64,000 bases of DNA from Blepharisma japonicum (taxonomy: Eukaryota > Ciliophora > Heterotrichea > Heterotrichida > Blepharismidae). The notes below the pieces were generated by a model that worked only from the letters and a program-made list of their open reading frames with translations, was not told where the DNA came from and ran no database searches. The stretch spans positions 62,001 to 126,000 of the forward strand of contig CATKHK010000076.1 of the NCBI GenBank assembly GCA_949751835.1, in the 5' to 3' direction. The position numbers and the translations under genes were made by a program. Positions 33,266-44,282 of the stretch are shown here, piece by piece (position 1 is the stretch's first letter; each line of letters opens with the position of its first letter).

Positions 33266-36200
33266 ATGGATGCAATCATTGAATTTCTTGCAAGTCCTGT
33301 ATTAAACCACCGCAAAAGTGCTCTGAATCAGCTCCTTAACGAGTCCATCAAAACTAATGTAGCCTTTTTAGTTCCAAACCCCGCAAGATTCTTTTTAATC
33401 TTAAAAGACAGATTATCAGATGAAGATCCTTTGATTACTCAACAAGTTCTTCAATTAATTGATATTATGATTCCAGTATTTTTCATATAGGAATTTGGGC
33501 CTGATTTAGAATCAAATTTCGCTGCTCTTTTTCCTGGATTGATTTTGCTGTTCCATGATCAACGACCTGGGATATCAAAGCTTGCTTTTAAAGTGATATG
33601 CACTTATGCGACAACAACCAGAAATTTAGAAACAACTATGAGCTATATAATAAGGCATGGGTTAAGCCATGATGATTGGAAACTAAAAAACCAAACCTTA
33701 CAGTATATTCCTCTACTACTAAAATTAGATTTAAGCTACACAGCAAATATACCTGAAATGAGAAAATTATTCGAAAAAATAATTTCGCTATTAAAAGATT
33801 CATCGTCAATTGTTGCTGAAACTTCAATAGAAATTTGTAAGGAACTGAAAAAAATTATTTTTGACTTTCCAAGTGTTTTTTCAAAACTTTCACATGGGGT
33901 TCAACAAGTTTATAGAGAAAAATGTGGAGAAGTTATAAACAATGAGCCAACTATGTATAGATCATCAATTTCTCCTATAAAATCAATACTAGAACGCCCA
34001 GAGAAACGTACAAGTACATATGCGTTTAGTAATTCCACAATTTCTTCGATTGCAAATTCGCTCACGAGCGTCAATAATTCCAATTTTTTAAAAGAGAGTG
34101 CTAAAAATGGCTTAATATATGGCTTTATACCACCGAATCTAATCTCTCAGCTAGAAGATACAGAAAATTGGAGAGCAAGAGTAAATGCAATTCACGAAAT
34201 TGAAAATTTAGTTAGTTCTTTGCAGAACTATTCAGATATTTATCCATATATTGCAGTATTTTTTCGATTTTTAAATAATTTATTAGAAGACTCAAATTTT
34301 AAGGTGATGCTTTCAGCATTAACAATTATTTATTATATAGTCTCAATTCCTGGAATTTCACAGCATGCGAATACATCCCAAATAATCCCAAGCTGCTTAA
34401 AAAAGCTTGGTGACAACAAAATTGCGATTCGACAAGGCGCTTTTAAAGTTTTCAAAGCCTTAACTAAAGAAATCAAGCCCCGTGTGCTGTTTCCCCAGCT
34501 AATTGATGCGCTAGGCAGTAACAATTGGCATGTTCGCCACGAAACTTTAAACGTTATTATTGCATCAATTTTATTAGCAAAAGAAAATTATGACTATGAT
34601 TTTTTATCAATAATTCAGCCTCTAGCAAAGCTTCTAGATGACCCTAAAACGAAAATCCGCTTTGTCACTATGGAGGTTTTTGCAGTTTTAGCCCAAAAAT
34701 ACGGAATCGATGAAATTGATAGCCATTTAGAGCCAATCGTAGATAATATCGCACTTGATTCATTACATAAGAGATATAAACATAAAGCCTTACCAATAGT
34801 AAGAGATGACTATGTGGAATATCCAAGAACCGTTCCTAGCTCTGCACCTTTAATTTCCAGCCCATATTTGAGGCATTCAGAATTTAAACAAGTGCCTGTA
34901 AGCCAACGAATTTTCGAAAGCGATGTGCATTCACCATTAATGCCCAGAGAAATACCTCGAATTTCAAATCAAAGCATTAAAAGATTGAGATCTAGCTCTG
35001 AAATAGATGAAAGATTACCGAATATTTCGAACACAGTCAGCTTTGACGACTCTTTTCACGTCAAAAAGAACCCTAAAAGAATTTTTAATACAATGCCGGA
35101 AACTCAAATAAAGCCCATAAAATTAAATTTTCCAGAAAGGCAAAATTTGAGGGCAAATTTTGACGTTTCTCCAATAAAACCGTTGAGAGCCCATAAGCGA
35201 GAGAATTCTCAGAGCGAAGAAATAAATAGTGCTTCAAGATCATCACCTCTTTTACTAAAAACGAGAGGGTTTATTATAAAGGATTTTGGAAATTCAGAAA
35301 TGAATTATTCTGCTCATGAAGATATTGAGCCTCTGGCAGATCCGGAAAATGCGTTAAAAGAATTTTCGATGTCAACAAGAACCGATAATTGATCTTCACA
35401 ATTTGAAGGTTTAACGAAACTTAGATCAATATTAAAATACAACCCAGAGCTCTTTATCAGCCAAGTCACACTTCATAATGTATTTCTTGAAGTTATAAAA
35501 CTAGCAGAATCACTAAGATCCTCCTTATCAAAAAATGGATTAATTGTACTAGGAGAAATGTGTGAATTTCTAGGTAAAAATATGGATAATGAGCTGCCAG
35601 AACTTCTCAAAATCCTATTTAAAAAAGCACTTGACACAAATACGTTTTTGTCAGAGCAGGCACAAAATTCGATATTTTTGATGTGTAGGTTTTCAAATGA
35701 AAATAAATTATCACAAGCTTTATTATTAAAGCTTCAAACAGCTAAAAATCCAGTAGAAAGAGCTACGATTGCTTTATGTTTTGGGTATATTTTTGAAAAA
35801 GCGAAAAGTTCATTGATTAGAATGAGAGATATTGATAAAATAGTCCAAGCACTTGGAAATTTAATTGTAGATGCATCTTCAGATGTGAGAGACTCAGCTA
35901 GACGAGCATTTACAAGTTTTGAGTTATCGATTCCAAGTCAAGTTGAAAGAGAAAAGATTTTATCCAGAAGTTTGTCAGAAAATATTCAAAAAAAACTTAA
36001 AGAGCCAGGAAAAGCTCGAGATAGGGCTGAATCACCGTTTACCAAGAGAAAAACTCAAGGCGAGTTTAAAACAAATTCTGAACTTGAAGTCATTACTCCT
36101 TCGATTCCACAAGACATTTATCCGATTGAAAATGAAATTTCAGAACCTGAAACTCCAATAGAAATCCTCAGGCTGTCAGAAGAAATTAATCAAAAAGAAT

Positions 36201-36805
36201 GAAAATCAAGATATGATGCTATAGGGAAGATTCCTGATTTATTAGAATTTATGACGACAAATATGTATAATTTAACGAGTATTGTGGGAATCTTATCAAA
36301 AGGATTGTGTGACCAGAACCTAAAGGTTCAAATACATTCATTAAATGCTCTGATAAAAATAATTCCGAGTTTGAAAAGAATTTTAGAGCCTCACTTAGAA
36401 ATAATAATACAATCCTTGATTTTAGCACTTGGGTCTGCAAATAGCTCTATTAGAGAAATTGCAAAGGATGCTGTGAATCTGATTCTTAAGAATTGTGAAC
36501 ACTATGCTATAATTCTTCCTTTAGCTAATCAGATTTCAAGCGGAAATCCAAGGGCAAAAGTGGTAATGATAAATTTCATAATCGAGACAATACCGAGCAC
36601 ACATAAAATGAGGCCAGAAATATTAATTAAATATATAGCACCACTAGGATTGAAACTATTGGATGATGTTAAAGAAGATGTAAAGGCTGAAAGCTGTAAA
36701 CTAATCAAAAAACTGTATGAAGTGATGGGAAATGAGATTTTTGAAGTAGGTGAAAGTAATTTTTCTCAAAGAATTATGGAAATATTAAATGAGCAAAGCT
36801 CTTAA
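33266..36805 (+). CDS. TOG/HEAT-repeat microtubule-associated protein (CLASP/TOGARAM-like)
   Basis: 1174 residues in two exons (33266-33475 and 33491-36805), ATG to TAA, with TGA Trp at 35390 and 36200. HEAT-type helical repeats make up TOG-like arrays: residues 1-220 (ILKDRLSDEDPLITQQVLQL; HDQRPGISKLAFKVICTYAT), ~300-500 (WRARVNAIHEIENLVSS; NWHVRHETLNVIIASILLAK) and a C-terminal set from ~720 to 1165 (LNALIKIIPSLKRILEP; DDVKEDVKAESCKLIKKLYE). Ser-rich basic linkers separate them. Several TOG domains with linkers fit CLASP or TOGARAM1/crescerin; the latter acts in ciliary microtubules. Which of the two is not settled from sequence alone. Confidence 0.85.
33476..33490 (+). other. 15-nt intron
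   Basis: GTATTTTTCATATAG, phase 0. If kept, the frame ends in TAG after 74 codons; removal continues the first TOG domain. Confidence 0.92.
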
Positions 36806-37856
36806 TAATTGCGTTATTAAAATTAAATGCCATATAAAGTGTTTATTTTTCATAAAATAAAAATAGGGTGGTCTCCTCTAGAAATTTTTATATACTTATT
36901 AATAATATTGATATCACCTTGATGGAAATGATAAGGGGTAGTACGTAATTTATATTTACAGAATTTGTTTAAAACACTATAAATATTAATATTTGTGACA
37001 TTGAAGTAATTGCGGACTTTGTTTATAAAATAAAATACTCTTAATTTCTAAATGCAGGGCTAATAGCACATAAGTATTAGTGGACATCTTGAAAAGACGG
37101 ATTTGTTAAAAACTAGAGTTACTAAAGTCAATATGCATGCAAGTTAAAGCCCTTCAATATAAATAAACCACATATGAGATTCACTCCAAAATTTTAAATA
37201 GACGAAATTATGAATGTATAGCCAAATATAAAAGCAGTTTTTCATCGAATTTTAATTAGATTATCCAAAATCTGAGGGCTTGAAAAATTAGCAAAATTTT
37301 ATTGTTTTAATACTCAAATCTGTATAATTTTAGCTTGATATCGGCTGTAAAAAGAACGTAGCCACTTATAAAAGTTTTCCTCAAGTCTTCAATCTTTAAG
37401 AGCAAGCTATTTGCTAAATAAAAGTATTTTTACCTTTTATAATAACAATAAACCACAAATTTTGTAAAGATAAATTACTGATATAAAAAACTTTCCTTTA
37501 AATCCTAGAAAGTAGAATTCATCTTGATTAATTAAACTAATTAAGGACATTTTTCTATTAAGAATCATGAAGATTTGAAAGTTTAGCGTGTCAAAAATAA
37601 TAAATAATGCAATAACCATTAAAATAAATTATAGCCCTTAATTAGAAATAAAATCATGAAACTAAAAGAAAGATATTTTTTTTATATCTTAGGAAGATCC
37701 TGGAAGTCTTTTCATTCATCTAGTGAAAAGGTAGCTTTAAAAGCACACAAGAAAATAGATTAATATAAAAATTTTAAACACTCTCATTGGAAAACGGCTA
37801 ATCCGCCATTTTTTCAAGGATAAAACGTATAGTGTATTTCTAAGTTATAAAAATTC
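36806..37856. other. Large AT-rich intergenic region
   Basis: About 1050 nt with dense stops in all frames. No RNA gene or clear repeat seen. It precedes the acidic repeat gene, so it may hold an extended promoter. Confidence 0.55.
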
Positions 37857-40800
37857 ATGGGAAGAAAACTTATTCTACTCTTCATGCTTGTCTCTTTAAG
37901 CTTGGGCTTAGGCTCAACAGCTAAGCAAATAACGATGGAATCAACAACTATTGAAGATGAATCTTCTACAATGGGCGCACCTGAAGAAACTGAGCCAGCT
38001 GCAGAAGAGTTAACCATCGAGGAATCAACAACTACAGCTGAACCAGATATGGAACCTGAAACCACTGAAGAATCCAGTGAAGAAACAACTTATGAATATC
38101 CAACATTAGATTATGTGTATGTACCTGAGGAATCAGAAGAGTCTACAGAAGAAAGCACTCTCGAGTTAGACGAAATGACTCTGACTGCTACTGCTCCTGC
38201 TGAAACTACTGAAGAATCAAGTGAAAGCTCAGTAGAAGAAGAAGAAATTTTAATCACTGATTACGTATATGAACCTGAAGCTACTTATACATTGACTGCT
38301 GTTCCTGAAGAAACCACTGAGGAATCAACTGATAGCTCAGTAGAAGAAGAAGATTTAATCACTGATTACGTATATGAGCCAGAAGCTACTTATACATTGA
38401 CTGCTCTTCCTGAAGAAACCACTGAGGAATCCACTGATAGCTCAGTAGAAGAAGAAGAATTAATTACTGATTACGTATATGAGCCAGAAGCTACTTATAC
38501 ATTGACTGCTGCTCCTGAAGAAACCACTGAGGAATCAACTGATAGCTTAGTAGAAGAAGAAGATTTAATCACTGATTACGTATATGAGCCAGAAGCTACT
38601 TATACATTGACTGCTGCTCCTGAAGAAACCACTGAAGAAGAGTCAATCGAAAGCTCAGAAGAATATGTGATTGAAGATTACGTATATGAGCCTGAAGTTA
38701 TGTATACATTAGATGCTGCTCCTGAAGAAACCACTGAGGAAGAGTCAATCGAAAGCTCAGAAGAATATGTGATTGAAGATTACGTATATGAGCCTGAAGT
38801 TATGTATACATTAGATGCTGCTCCTGAAGAAACCACTGAGGAATCCACTGAGGACTCAGAAGAATATTTAATCACTGACTACGTTTATGTGCCTGAAGTT
38901 TCAATAGAAGCTGTTCCTGAAGAAACCTCAGATGATGAAGCAGAAGAAAGCGATATAGTTTACATGGCTGCTCCAGAAGAAATGGAAGTAGAATCTTCAG
39001 AAGAAAGCGATATAGTTTACATGGCTGCTCCAGAAGAAATGGAAGTAGAATCTTCAGAAGAAAGTGAAATTGTTTACATGGCTGCTCCAGAAGAAACCGA
39101 AGTAGAATCTTCAGAAGAAAGTGAAATAGTTTACATGGCTGCTCCAGAAGAAATGGAAGTAGAATCTTCAGAAGAAAGTGAAATTGTTTACATGGCTGCT
39201 CCAGAAGAAACCATGGAAATTGAAGCTACATCTGATCCAGAAGAAATGGATACCACTGAAGAAGAGCCAGAAATAATGTCATTCGGACCTGCTCCAGAAA
39301 CCGAAACTGTAGAACTTGTAGTTACAGTTGATCAAGAAGACGGCACTGTTTGTGTAAGCTGCATTTCAACCGAAGATGCTGAAGCAGTTATATCAGGAGA
39401 AGCTGAGCTTGAAGTTGTTGTAGATGTTGTAGGAGGTGAGGAAGAAGGCCAAACTGAAGAGTCTTCAGAAGAAACTCCTGCAGAAGAAACAACCCCTGCT
39501 GAAGAAACAACTCCTGCTGAAGAAACAACCCCTGCTGAGGAAACAACCCCTGCTGAAGAAACAACCCCTGCTGAAGAAACTACCCCTGTTGAAGAACAAA
39601 TTGCTGAAGAGCAAACTGAAGAAGAGCAACAAATAGCTGAAGAGGCTAGCGAATCAAGCGAAACAACAGAAGAAATTATTGAGGAACAAACTCCTGAAGA
39701 ACAACAACATGCAGAAGAAGTCGAAGAATCTGAAACTTCTGAAGAGCATATTGAAGAAATCGCTGAAGAGCAAACCCCAGAAGAGCAACAAGAAGCTGAA
39801 CAAAACGCTGAAGAAGTTGCTGAGCAAGAAACTGAAGAAGAGGAAATCATTGATACTATCAATGAACAATTAACACCAGAAGAACAAGCTGAAGCAGAAG
39901 CTAACGAAGAAGCTGAAGAAGAAGCAGCAGCAGAAGAGACAGTTGAAGAAGCAACCCCTGCTGAAGAAACCACCCCTGCTGAAGAAACCACCCCTGCTGA
40001 AGAAACAACCCCTGCTGAAGAAGCAACCCCTGCTGAGGAAACAACCCCAGCTGAAGAAACCACCCCTGCTGAGGAAACAACCCCTGCTGAAGAAACAACT
40101 CCTGCTGAAGAAACAACCCCTGCTGAAGAAACAATTCCTGCTGAAGAAACAACCCCTGTTGAAGAAGAGTCCTCTTCTGAACAAATTGCTGAAGAGCAAA
40201 CTGAAGAAGAGCAACAAATAGCTGAAGAGGCTAGCGAATCAAGCGAAACAACAGAAGAAATTATTGAGGAACAAACTCCTGAAGAGCAACAACATGCAGA
40301 AGAAGTCGAAGAATCTGAAACTTCTGAAGAGCATATTGAAGAAATCGCTGAAGAGCAAACCCCAGAAGAACAGCAAGAAGCTGAACAAAACGCTGAAGAA
40401 GTTGCTGAGCAAGAAACTGAAGAAGAGGAAATCATTGATACTATCAATGAACAATTAACACCAGAAGAACAAGCTGAAGCAGAAGCTAACGAAGAAGCTG
40501 AAGAAGAAGCAGCAGCAGAAGAGACAGTTGAAGAAACAATCCCTGCTGAAGAAGCCACCCCTGCTGAAGAAGCCACCCCTGCTGAAGAAACCACCCCTGC
40601 TGAGGAAACAACCCCTGCTGAGGAAACAACCCCAGTTGAAGAAACCACCCCAGCTGAAGAAACCACCCCAGCTGAGGAAACAACCCCTGTTGAAGAAACC
40701 ACTCCTAGTGAAGAACAGCCAGCAGAAGAGACCCCAGCTGAAGAGCAACCAGCAGAAGAGACCCCAGCTGAAGAGACTCCAGTTGAAGAGCAAATTGCTG

Positions 40801-41723
40801 AAGAACAAACTGAAGAAGAGCAGCAAATAGCTGAAGAGGCTAGCGAATCAAGCGAAACAACAGAAGAAATTGTTGAGGAGCAAACTCCTGAAGAACAACA
40901 ACATGCAGAAGAAGTCGAAGAATCTGAAACTTCTGAAGAGCATATTGAAGAAATCGCTGAAGAGCAAACCCCAGAAGAGCAGCAAGAAGCTGAACAAAAC
41001 GCTGAAGAAGTTGCTGAACAAGAAACTGAAGAAGAAGAAATCATTGATACTATCAATGAACAATTAACACCAGAAGAACAAGCTGAAGCAGAAGCTAACG
41101 AAGAAGCTGAAGAAGAAGCAGCAGCAGAAGAGACAGTTGAAGAAACAATCCCTGCTGAAGAAACCACCCCTGCTGAGGAAACAACCCCTGCTGAGGAAAC
41201 AGTTCCTGCTGAAGAAACCACCCCTGCTGAAGAAACAATCCCTGCTGAGGAAACAACCCCTGCTGAGGAAACAACCCCTGCTGAAGAAACAACCCCAGCT
41301 GAAGAAACCACCCCTGCTGAGGAAACAATCCCTGCTGAAGAAACCACCCCTGCTGAAGAAACAACCCCTGTTGAGGAAACCACCCCTGCTGAGGAAACAA
41401 TCCCTGGTGAAGAAACAACCCCTGCAGAAGAAACAACCCCTGGTGAAGAAACAACCCCTGCAGAAGAAACAACCCCTGGTGAAGAAACCAAACCTTGTGA
41501 AGAAGAACAAGGAGGCTCAACTTCAACCGAAGTTAATATTCAAACAGACGGTAGCTACACCATTGTAACATCAGGAGAAGGATCATCTGATTGTGATGGA
41601 TGCGATGTCGATGTTACCATTGAAATCAACGGAGAAGAAGTAGCAACACTTTGCAACGATGCATCATGTGACACAGAAGCTGTTATCATTATCGAATGCG
41701 AATCTGATTGCGACATTCAATAA
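37857..41723 (+). CDS. Secreted, extremely acidic repeat protein (1288 residues)
   Basis: ATG to TAA, one exon, no TGA. A signal peptide (KLILLFMLVSLSLGLGSTA) is followed almost wholly by repeats. Block A (~38253-38930): seven copies of a ~35-residue unit around DYVYEPEATYTLTA and PEETTEEST. Block B (~38940-39220): five copies of a 19-residue unit with IVYMAAPEE and EVESSEES. A short non-repeat segment contains TVCVSCISTEDAEAV. Block C: hexapeptide TPAEET arrays alternating with three near-identical 118-residue Glu-rich units. The C-terminus is a small Cys-rich domain (SSDCDGCDVDV, TLCNDASCDTEA, IIECESDCDIQ). The composition is dominated by Glu and Thr with almost no Lys/Arg. It could be a Ca2+-binding granule matrix, cyst-wall or surface protein; function unknown. 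Confidence 0.88.
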   Translation: MGRKLILLFMLVSLSLGLGSTAKQITMESTTIEDESSTMGAPEETEPAAEELTIEESTTTAEPDMEPETTEESSEETTYEYPTLDYVYVPEESEESTEESTLELDEMTLTATAPAETTEESSESSVEEEEILITDYVYEPEATYTLTAVPEETTEESTDSSVEEEDLITDYVYEPEATYTLTALPEETTEESTDSSVEEEELITDYVYEPEATYTLTAAPEETTEESTDSLVEEEDLITDYVYEPEATYTLTAAPEETTEEESIESSEEYVIEDYVYEPEVMYTLDAAPEETTEEESIESSEEYVIEDYVYEPEVMYTLDAAPEETTEESTEDSEEYLITDYVYVPEVSIEAVPEETSDDEAEESDIVYMAAPEEMEVESSEESDIVYMAAPEEMEVESSEESEIVYMAAPEETEVESSEESEIVYMAAPEEMEVESSEESEIVYMAAPEETMEIEATSDPEEMDTTEEEPEIMSFGPAPETETVELVVTVDQEDGTVCVSCISTEDAEAVISGEAELEVVVDVVGGEEEGQTEESSEETPAEETTPAEETTPAEETTPAEETTPAEETTPAEETTPVEEQIAEEQTEEEQQIAEEASESSETTEEIIEEQTPEEQQHAEEVEESETSEEHIEEIAEEQTPEEQQEAEQNAEEVAEQETEEEEIIDTINEQLTPEEQAEAEANEEAEEEAAAEETVEEATPAEETTPAEETTPAEETTPAEEATPAEETTPAEETTPAEETTPAEETTPAEETTPAEETIPAEETTPVEEESSSEQIAEEQTEEEQQIAEEASESSETTEEIIEEQTPEEQQHAEEVEESETSEEHIEEIAEEQTPEEQQEAEQNAEEVAEQETEEEEIIDTINEQLTPEEQAEAEANEEAEEEAAAEETVEETIPAEEATPAEEATPAEETTPAEETTPAEETTPVEETTPAEETTPAEETTPVEETTPSEEQPAEETPAEEQPAEETPAEETPVEEQIAEEQTEEEQQIAEEASESSETTEEIVEEQTPEEQQHAEEVEESETSEEHIEEIAEEQTPEEQQEAEQNAEEVAEQETEEEEIIDTINEQLTPEEQAEAEANEEAEEEAAAEETVEETIPAEETTPAEETTPAEETVPAEETTPAEETIPAEETTPAEETTPAEETTPAEETTPAEETIPAEETTPAEETTPVEETTPAEETIPGEETTPAEETTPGEETTPAEETTPGEETKPCEEEQGGSTSTEVNIQTDGSYTIVTSGEGSSDCDGCDVDVTIEINGEEVATLCNDASCDTEAVIIIECESDCDIQ
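38253..38930 (+). repeat. Coding tandem repeat, ~105-nt unit, 7 copies
   Basis: Successive copies start near 38253, 38358, 38463 and 38568, each 105 nt apart, then continue with slightly shorter units. Encodes the Tyr-containing acidic unit DYVYEPEATYTLTA. Confidence 0.85.
38940..39220 (+). repeat. Coding tandem repeat, 57-nt unit, 5 copies
   Basis: Encodes IVYMAAPEE plus EVESSEES units of 19 residues. Copies differ at only a few bases (for example Met or Thr in EEMEV/EETEV). Confidence 0.85.
39480..41490 (+). repeat. 18-nt hexapeptide arrays with three 354-nt units
   Basis: Three 354-nt units at 39597-39950, 40182-40535 and 40791-41144 are exactly equal in length and nearly identical in sequence. 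Between and after them are arrays of 18-nt repeats encoding TPAEET with variants IPAEET, TPVEET and TPGEET. The codons alternate (cct/cca, gaa/gag), so these are old enough for synonymous drift, while the long units look homogenised. Confidence 0.9.
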
Positions 41724-42294
41724 TCAAAAACATAAATTTTAATTAATAATTTTACTTTTAACTTGTGCTTAAATTAATTTAGTTTTGTTACCAATGCTTT
41801 ATATCCTTTAATATCGTCATAGAATCTCTTGATAATAAACTGAAGATAATGATATTGATTATAAGGTTTTTAATGTATAAATTAAAATAAAGTCCTTATC
41901 TTGATGAAAGATGCTAATAGTAATGAATAATTAAAATATTATAGTATGCAAAAAATTCAAATTCAATTTTGAGAATGGTTAAAGACATATTGACAGCTTC
42001 ATATTTTGCTAAAATTAAATTTTTATATATAAATTATATATAAATCAAATTTATAACTTAATAGAATTAAAAGATTTTAATGCAGTTATATCAATAGTCT
42101 ATTTATTTTAGTGCAGCAATCTGTCATTTATTAAATAGCATATATAATTATAAGTTTAGTTGGCTATAATTTTTATTCCATATCAATTATCCAGAAAGAA
42201 AATATAGATATGTTAAAAATCAGTTTAATGCTAATAAGGCTGAAGCAAAACTAAAAAGAGGATAAAGATTTGGTTTTAGTGACCAATAATTAAA
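41724..42294. other. Intergenic, AT-rich
   Basis: About 570 nt with no coding frame, RNA gene or strong repeat recognised. Confidence 0.55.
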
Positions 42295-42615
42295 ATGGTG
42301 GAAAGCTATGCGACTGCTTTATCAGGAGTTCTAAGCGCTTTGCAAGGAACTTGCAGAGACGAAGATAGTGGTGCTAGAAAAGAATGCAAACGTCAACAGA
42401 GAGAATTGCTTTTGACACTAGAAGTTCTCCATGCAGGAACCGCAGAATATCGTGAGAAAGAAAAAGCAATATTAAATTCAGCTCAAAGTTGCTATGATAG
42501 ATGCAAAATTATCGGGAAAAACAAAGTTAAAGAATGCAACTCAAGATGCCTGAACATTATTTCTCAAGATATTTGGAAAGATTTATGGGTTGCTTCAGAA
42601 AAAGCTAAAGAATAA
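42295..42615 (+). CDS. Small twin-CX3C protein
   Basis: 106 residues, ATG to TAA. Helical and charged, with two CX3C motifs in the C-terminal half (CYDRC and ECNSRC, separated by ten residues) and an earlier Cys pair (TCRDEDSGARKEC). Twin CX3C hairpins are the mark of small TIM chaperones and related mitochondrial intermembrane-space proteins, where the spacing is usually 11-16, so this is near but outside the canonical range. No transmembrane segment. Family is unproven. Confidence 0.6.
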   Translation: MVESYATALSGVLSALQGTCRDEDSGARKECKRQQRELLLTLEVLHAGTAEYREKEKAILNSAQSCYDRCKIIGKNKVKECNSRCLNIISQDIWKDLWVASEKAKE

Positions 42616-42704
42616 ACCTAAGAAGTAAAATTTATACTTCGAATTATTTTTCAAGATTTTCATATTAAATCATCAAACAGAATACAATTATATCAAAAAT
42701 TATT

Positions 42705-43394
42705 TTAATCTGCTGGCTCCAGTTTTGCTTCATCCTTAATCTGCAAGCTTCTATTTTTAGATTGCCTAATTGCTTCCCTTTCTTCTTCTGTTCTTCTTGT
42801 GTACTTCCTTGGCTTATGAAAGAACTCTTCGTCATCAAAACCTTTTCTCTTTTTCCTCTTTGGTGGCTTTTCAGGCTCAATATCAAAAGTATTATCTTTA
42901 AGATCAGTAGGAATCATCAACAGTAACTTCCCGTATTCCCCATTTAGTTTTATACGAGTTCAATAATCTTTATTGTCTTTTCTTGCCTTAATATTGTACT
43001 TATTCATGAGCTTTTTAATAAACCCGTTATCTAGATATTCGATAAGTTTCATAGTATAATCTCTATTAACAGGGACATCTGGCATATACTCTCTAAGTTT
43101 TTCATTATCATAGCAGTATGTCTGCAGCCTGTCTTTTGAAATGCAAACGACGTCTTCAAAACAAATGTCTTCGACCTTGTCTTTCTTTAAAGCTTTTTTT
43201 TGACCTGCCATAAGCTGGACGAGATATTTTAAATCGATGTATTTTGCTTCAGGCAAAAATAAGCCTAAAGTTTTGGTGAAAAACTCATAGATCATTTTTT
43301 TGTTACCTAAGATCTGGGTGAACTCTTGGGCACACTCTTCATCTTCTTGGTTTAATTGTTGAAGATCAGGTTCTGCTTGCACGAGGGGGTTCAT
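42705..43394 (-). CDS. Unknown nuclear-type protein
   Basis: 229 residues, ATG 43394 to TAA, with a TGA Trp at ~42959 (DNKDYWTRIKLNG). The N-terminal 145 residues look globular and helical (KKMIYEFFTKTLGLFLPEAK; DIKYLVQLMAG-like). The C-terminal 80 residues are basic and contain a strong nuclear-localisation-like cluster (EKPPKRKKRKGFDDEEFF) and many Arg/Glu. Not recognised. Nuclear location is inferred from the basic cluster. Confidence 0.7.
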
Positions 43395-43440
43395 TTTTAA
43401 ATACTAATTATGAGTTAAAACCAGAGTGGTTTAGAATTTC

Positions 43441-44262
43441 TTAAAGAGTGATAAATATCTTCTTATTAACTTTCTTGGGGTCGATAAACACAATTTTCTC
43501 ATAGACACCTTTGCAGTTGATTTCAGCCCATAGGTCATAGAATAAGAAAGGATGTGTGCAGAAATATTTTTGATCGCTCCAAGGCATTGTTTTGAAATGG
43601 ATAGTCATTCTTGCATCACTTTGTAGGTCGCACATCTTCAAAAATCCGGTCGTTGTATTGCAATCTACGTTGAAAAATCTTGCTAGCTTGCTAGTAGAAT
43701 ATTCAGGGAATTCTTCAATGTTGAATTTATCATATTCTTGATATTGATCAATGACATAGGAACTTTGATCATTAAAATACTTCTTCACTGTCTCATTGCT
43801 GTACAGCAAATCCTTAATCCCCAATTCATCAAACTCTGGGTGTGAACACTTATCTCTAAGCCTATAATAAAGAACCGCTGTTGACACCAAAGAATACATA
43901 TAAAGTGGCTTAAAAACAGCTGCTCCCAATACCGCAAAAGTTGCTATCCCAATAGGTGCAAGGGCCATTGTGCAGTAGTCCATCGCTCTTAAATATCTAT
44001 AAGTGAAAAAGTCCCACTGTCCAGCTATATTGATCTTGAACCAAAACATTGCAGTGTCCCAAGGTCTATGAATCTTATAGTCTTTTTCCGTATGCGTATA
44101 AGTGTGCTCTTTACCTTCTCTGCCATAGGTTTGATGCTGCTGCCAGAAGTCTTTATAGCGAGTATTGTATTTATGCCCACCAGCCACGTACAGATTGCGA
44201 TTGGGGTAATATTCTCCCCAGGTAAAACCTCTATAAAGGACTTTGCTATTTCTAGACAGCAT
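43441..44262 (-). CDS. Probable mitochondrial membrane protein, unknown
   Basis: 273 residues, ATG 44262 to TAA, no TGA. The N-terminus (MLSRNSKVLYRGFTWGEYY) is basic and Ser/Arg-rich like a mitochondrial presequence. Two hydrophobic segments lie mid-protein (MALAPIGIATFAVLGAAVF; MYSLVSTAVLYY). The rest is rich in Tyr, Phe, Trp and His (HRPWDTAMFWFKINIAGQWD). It shares a 20-nt divergent spacer with VPS29. The profile suits a ciliate-specific subunit of a respiratory or ATP-synthase complex; this is only inference. Confidence 0.7.
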   Translation of the reverse strand: MLSRNSKVLYRGFTWGEYYPNRNLYVAGGHKYNTRYKDFWQQHQTYGREGKEHTYTHTEKDYKIHRPWDTAMFWFKINIAGQWDFFTYRYLRAMDYCTMALAPIGIATFAVLGAAVFKPLYMYSLVSTAVLYYRLRDKCSHPEFDELGIKDLLYSNETVKKYFNDQSSYVIDQYQEYDKFNIEEFPEYSTSKLARFFNVDCNTTTGFLKMCDLQSDARMTIHFKTMPWSDQKYFCTHPFLFYDLWAEINCKGVYEKIVFIDPKKVNKKIFITL

Positions 44263-44282
44263 TTTTATGCCAATCAATAAAT
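44263..44282. promoter_or_regulatory. 20-nt divergent start-to-start spacer
   Basis: Only 20 nt separate the start codons of the minus-strand membrane protein and VPS29. Promoter elements must therefore lie inside the genes, or transcripts have nearly no 5' UTR. Confidence 0.5.

Noticed and set aside
37437-37619. 60-codon hydrophobic frame on the minus strand
   Set aside because: It lies in an AT-rich spacer, and the hydrophobic composition follows from A/T-rich codons. No start context or motif.
39480-41490. CRISPR-like array
   Set aside because: The repeat unit is 18 nt and in frame, spacers are absent, and the DNA is eukaryotic coding sequence.
39332-41491. A 719-codon open frame on the minus strand, and Lys/Leu/Pro-rich frames, across the acidic repeat gene
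   Set aside because: They are mirror frames produced by the 18-nt and 354-nt repeats of the plus-strand gene. They have no signal peptide, no start context and a meaningless VSSAGV or LLKKQP composition.
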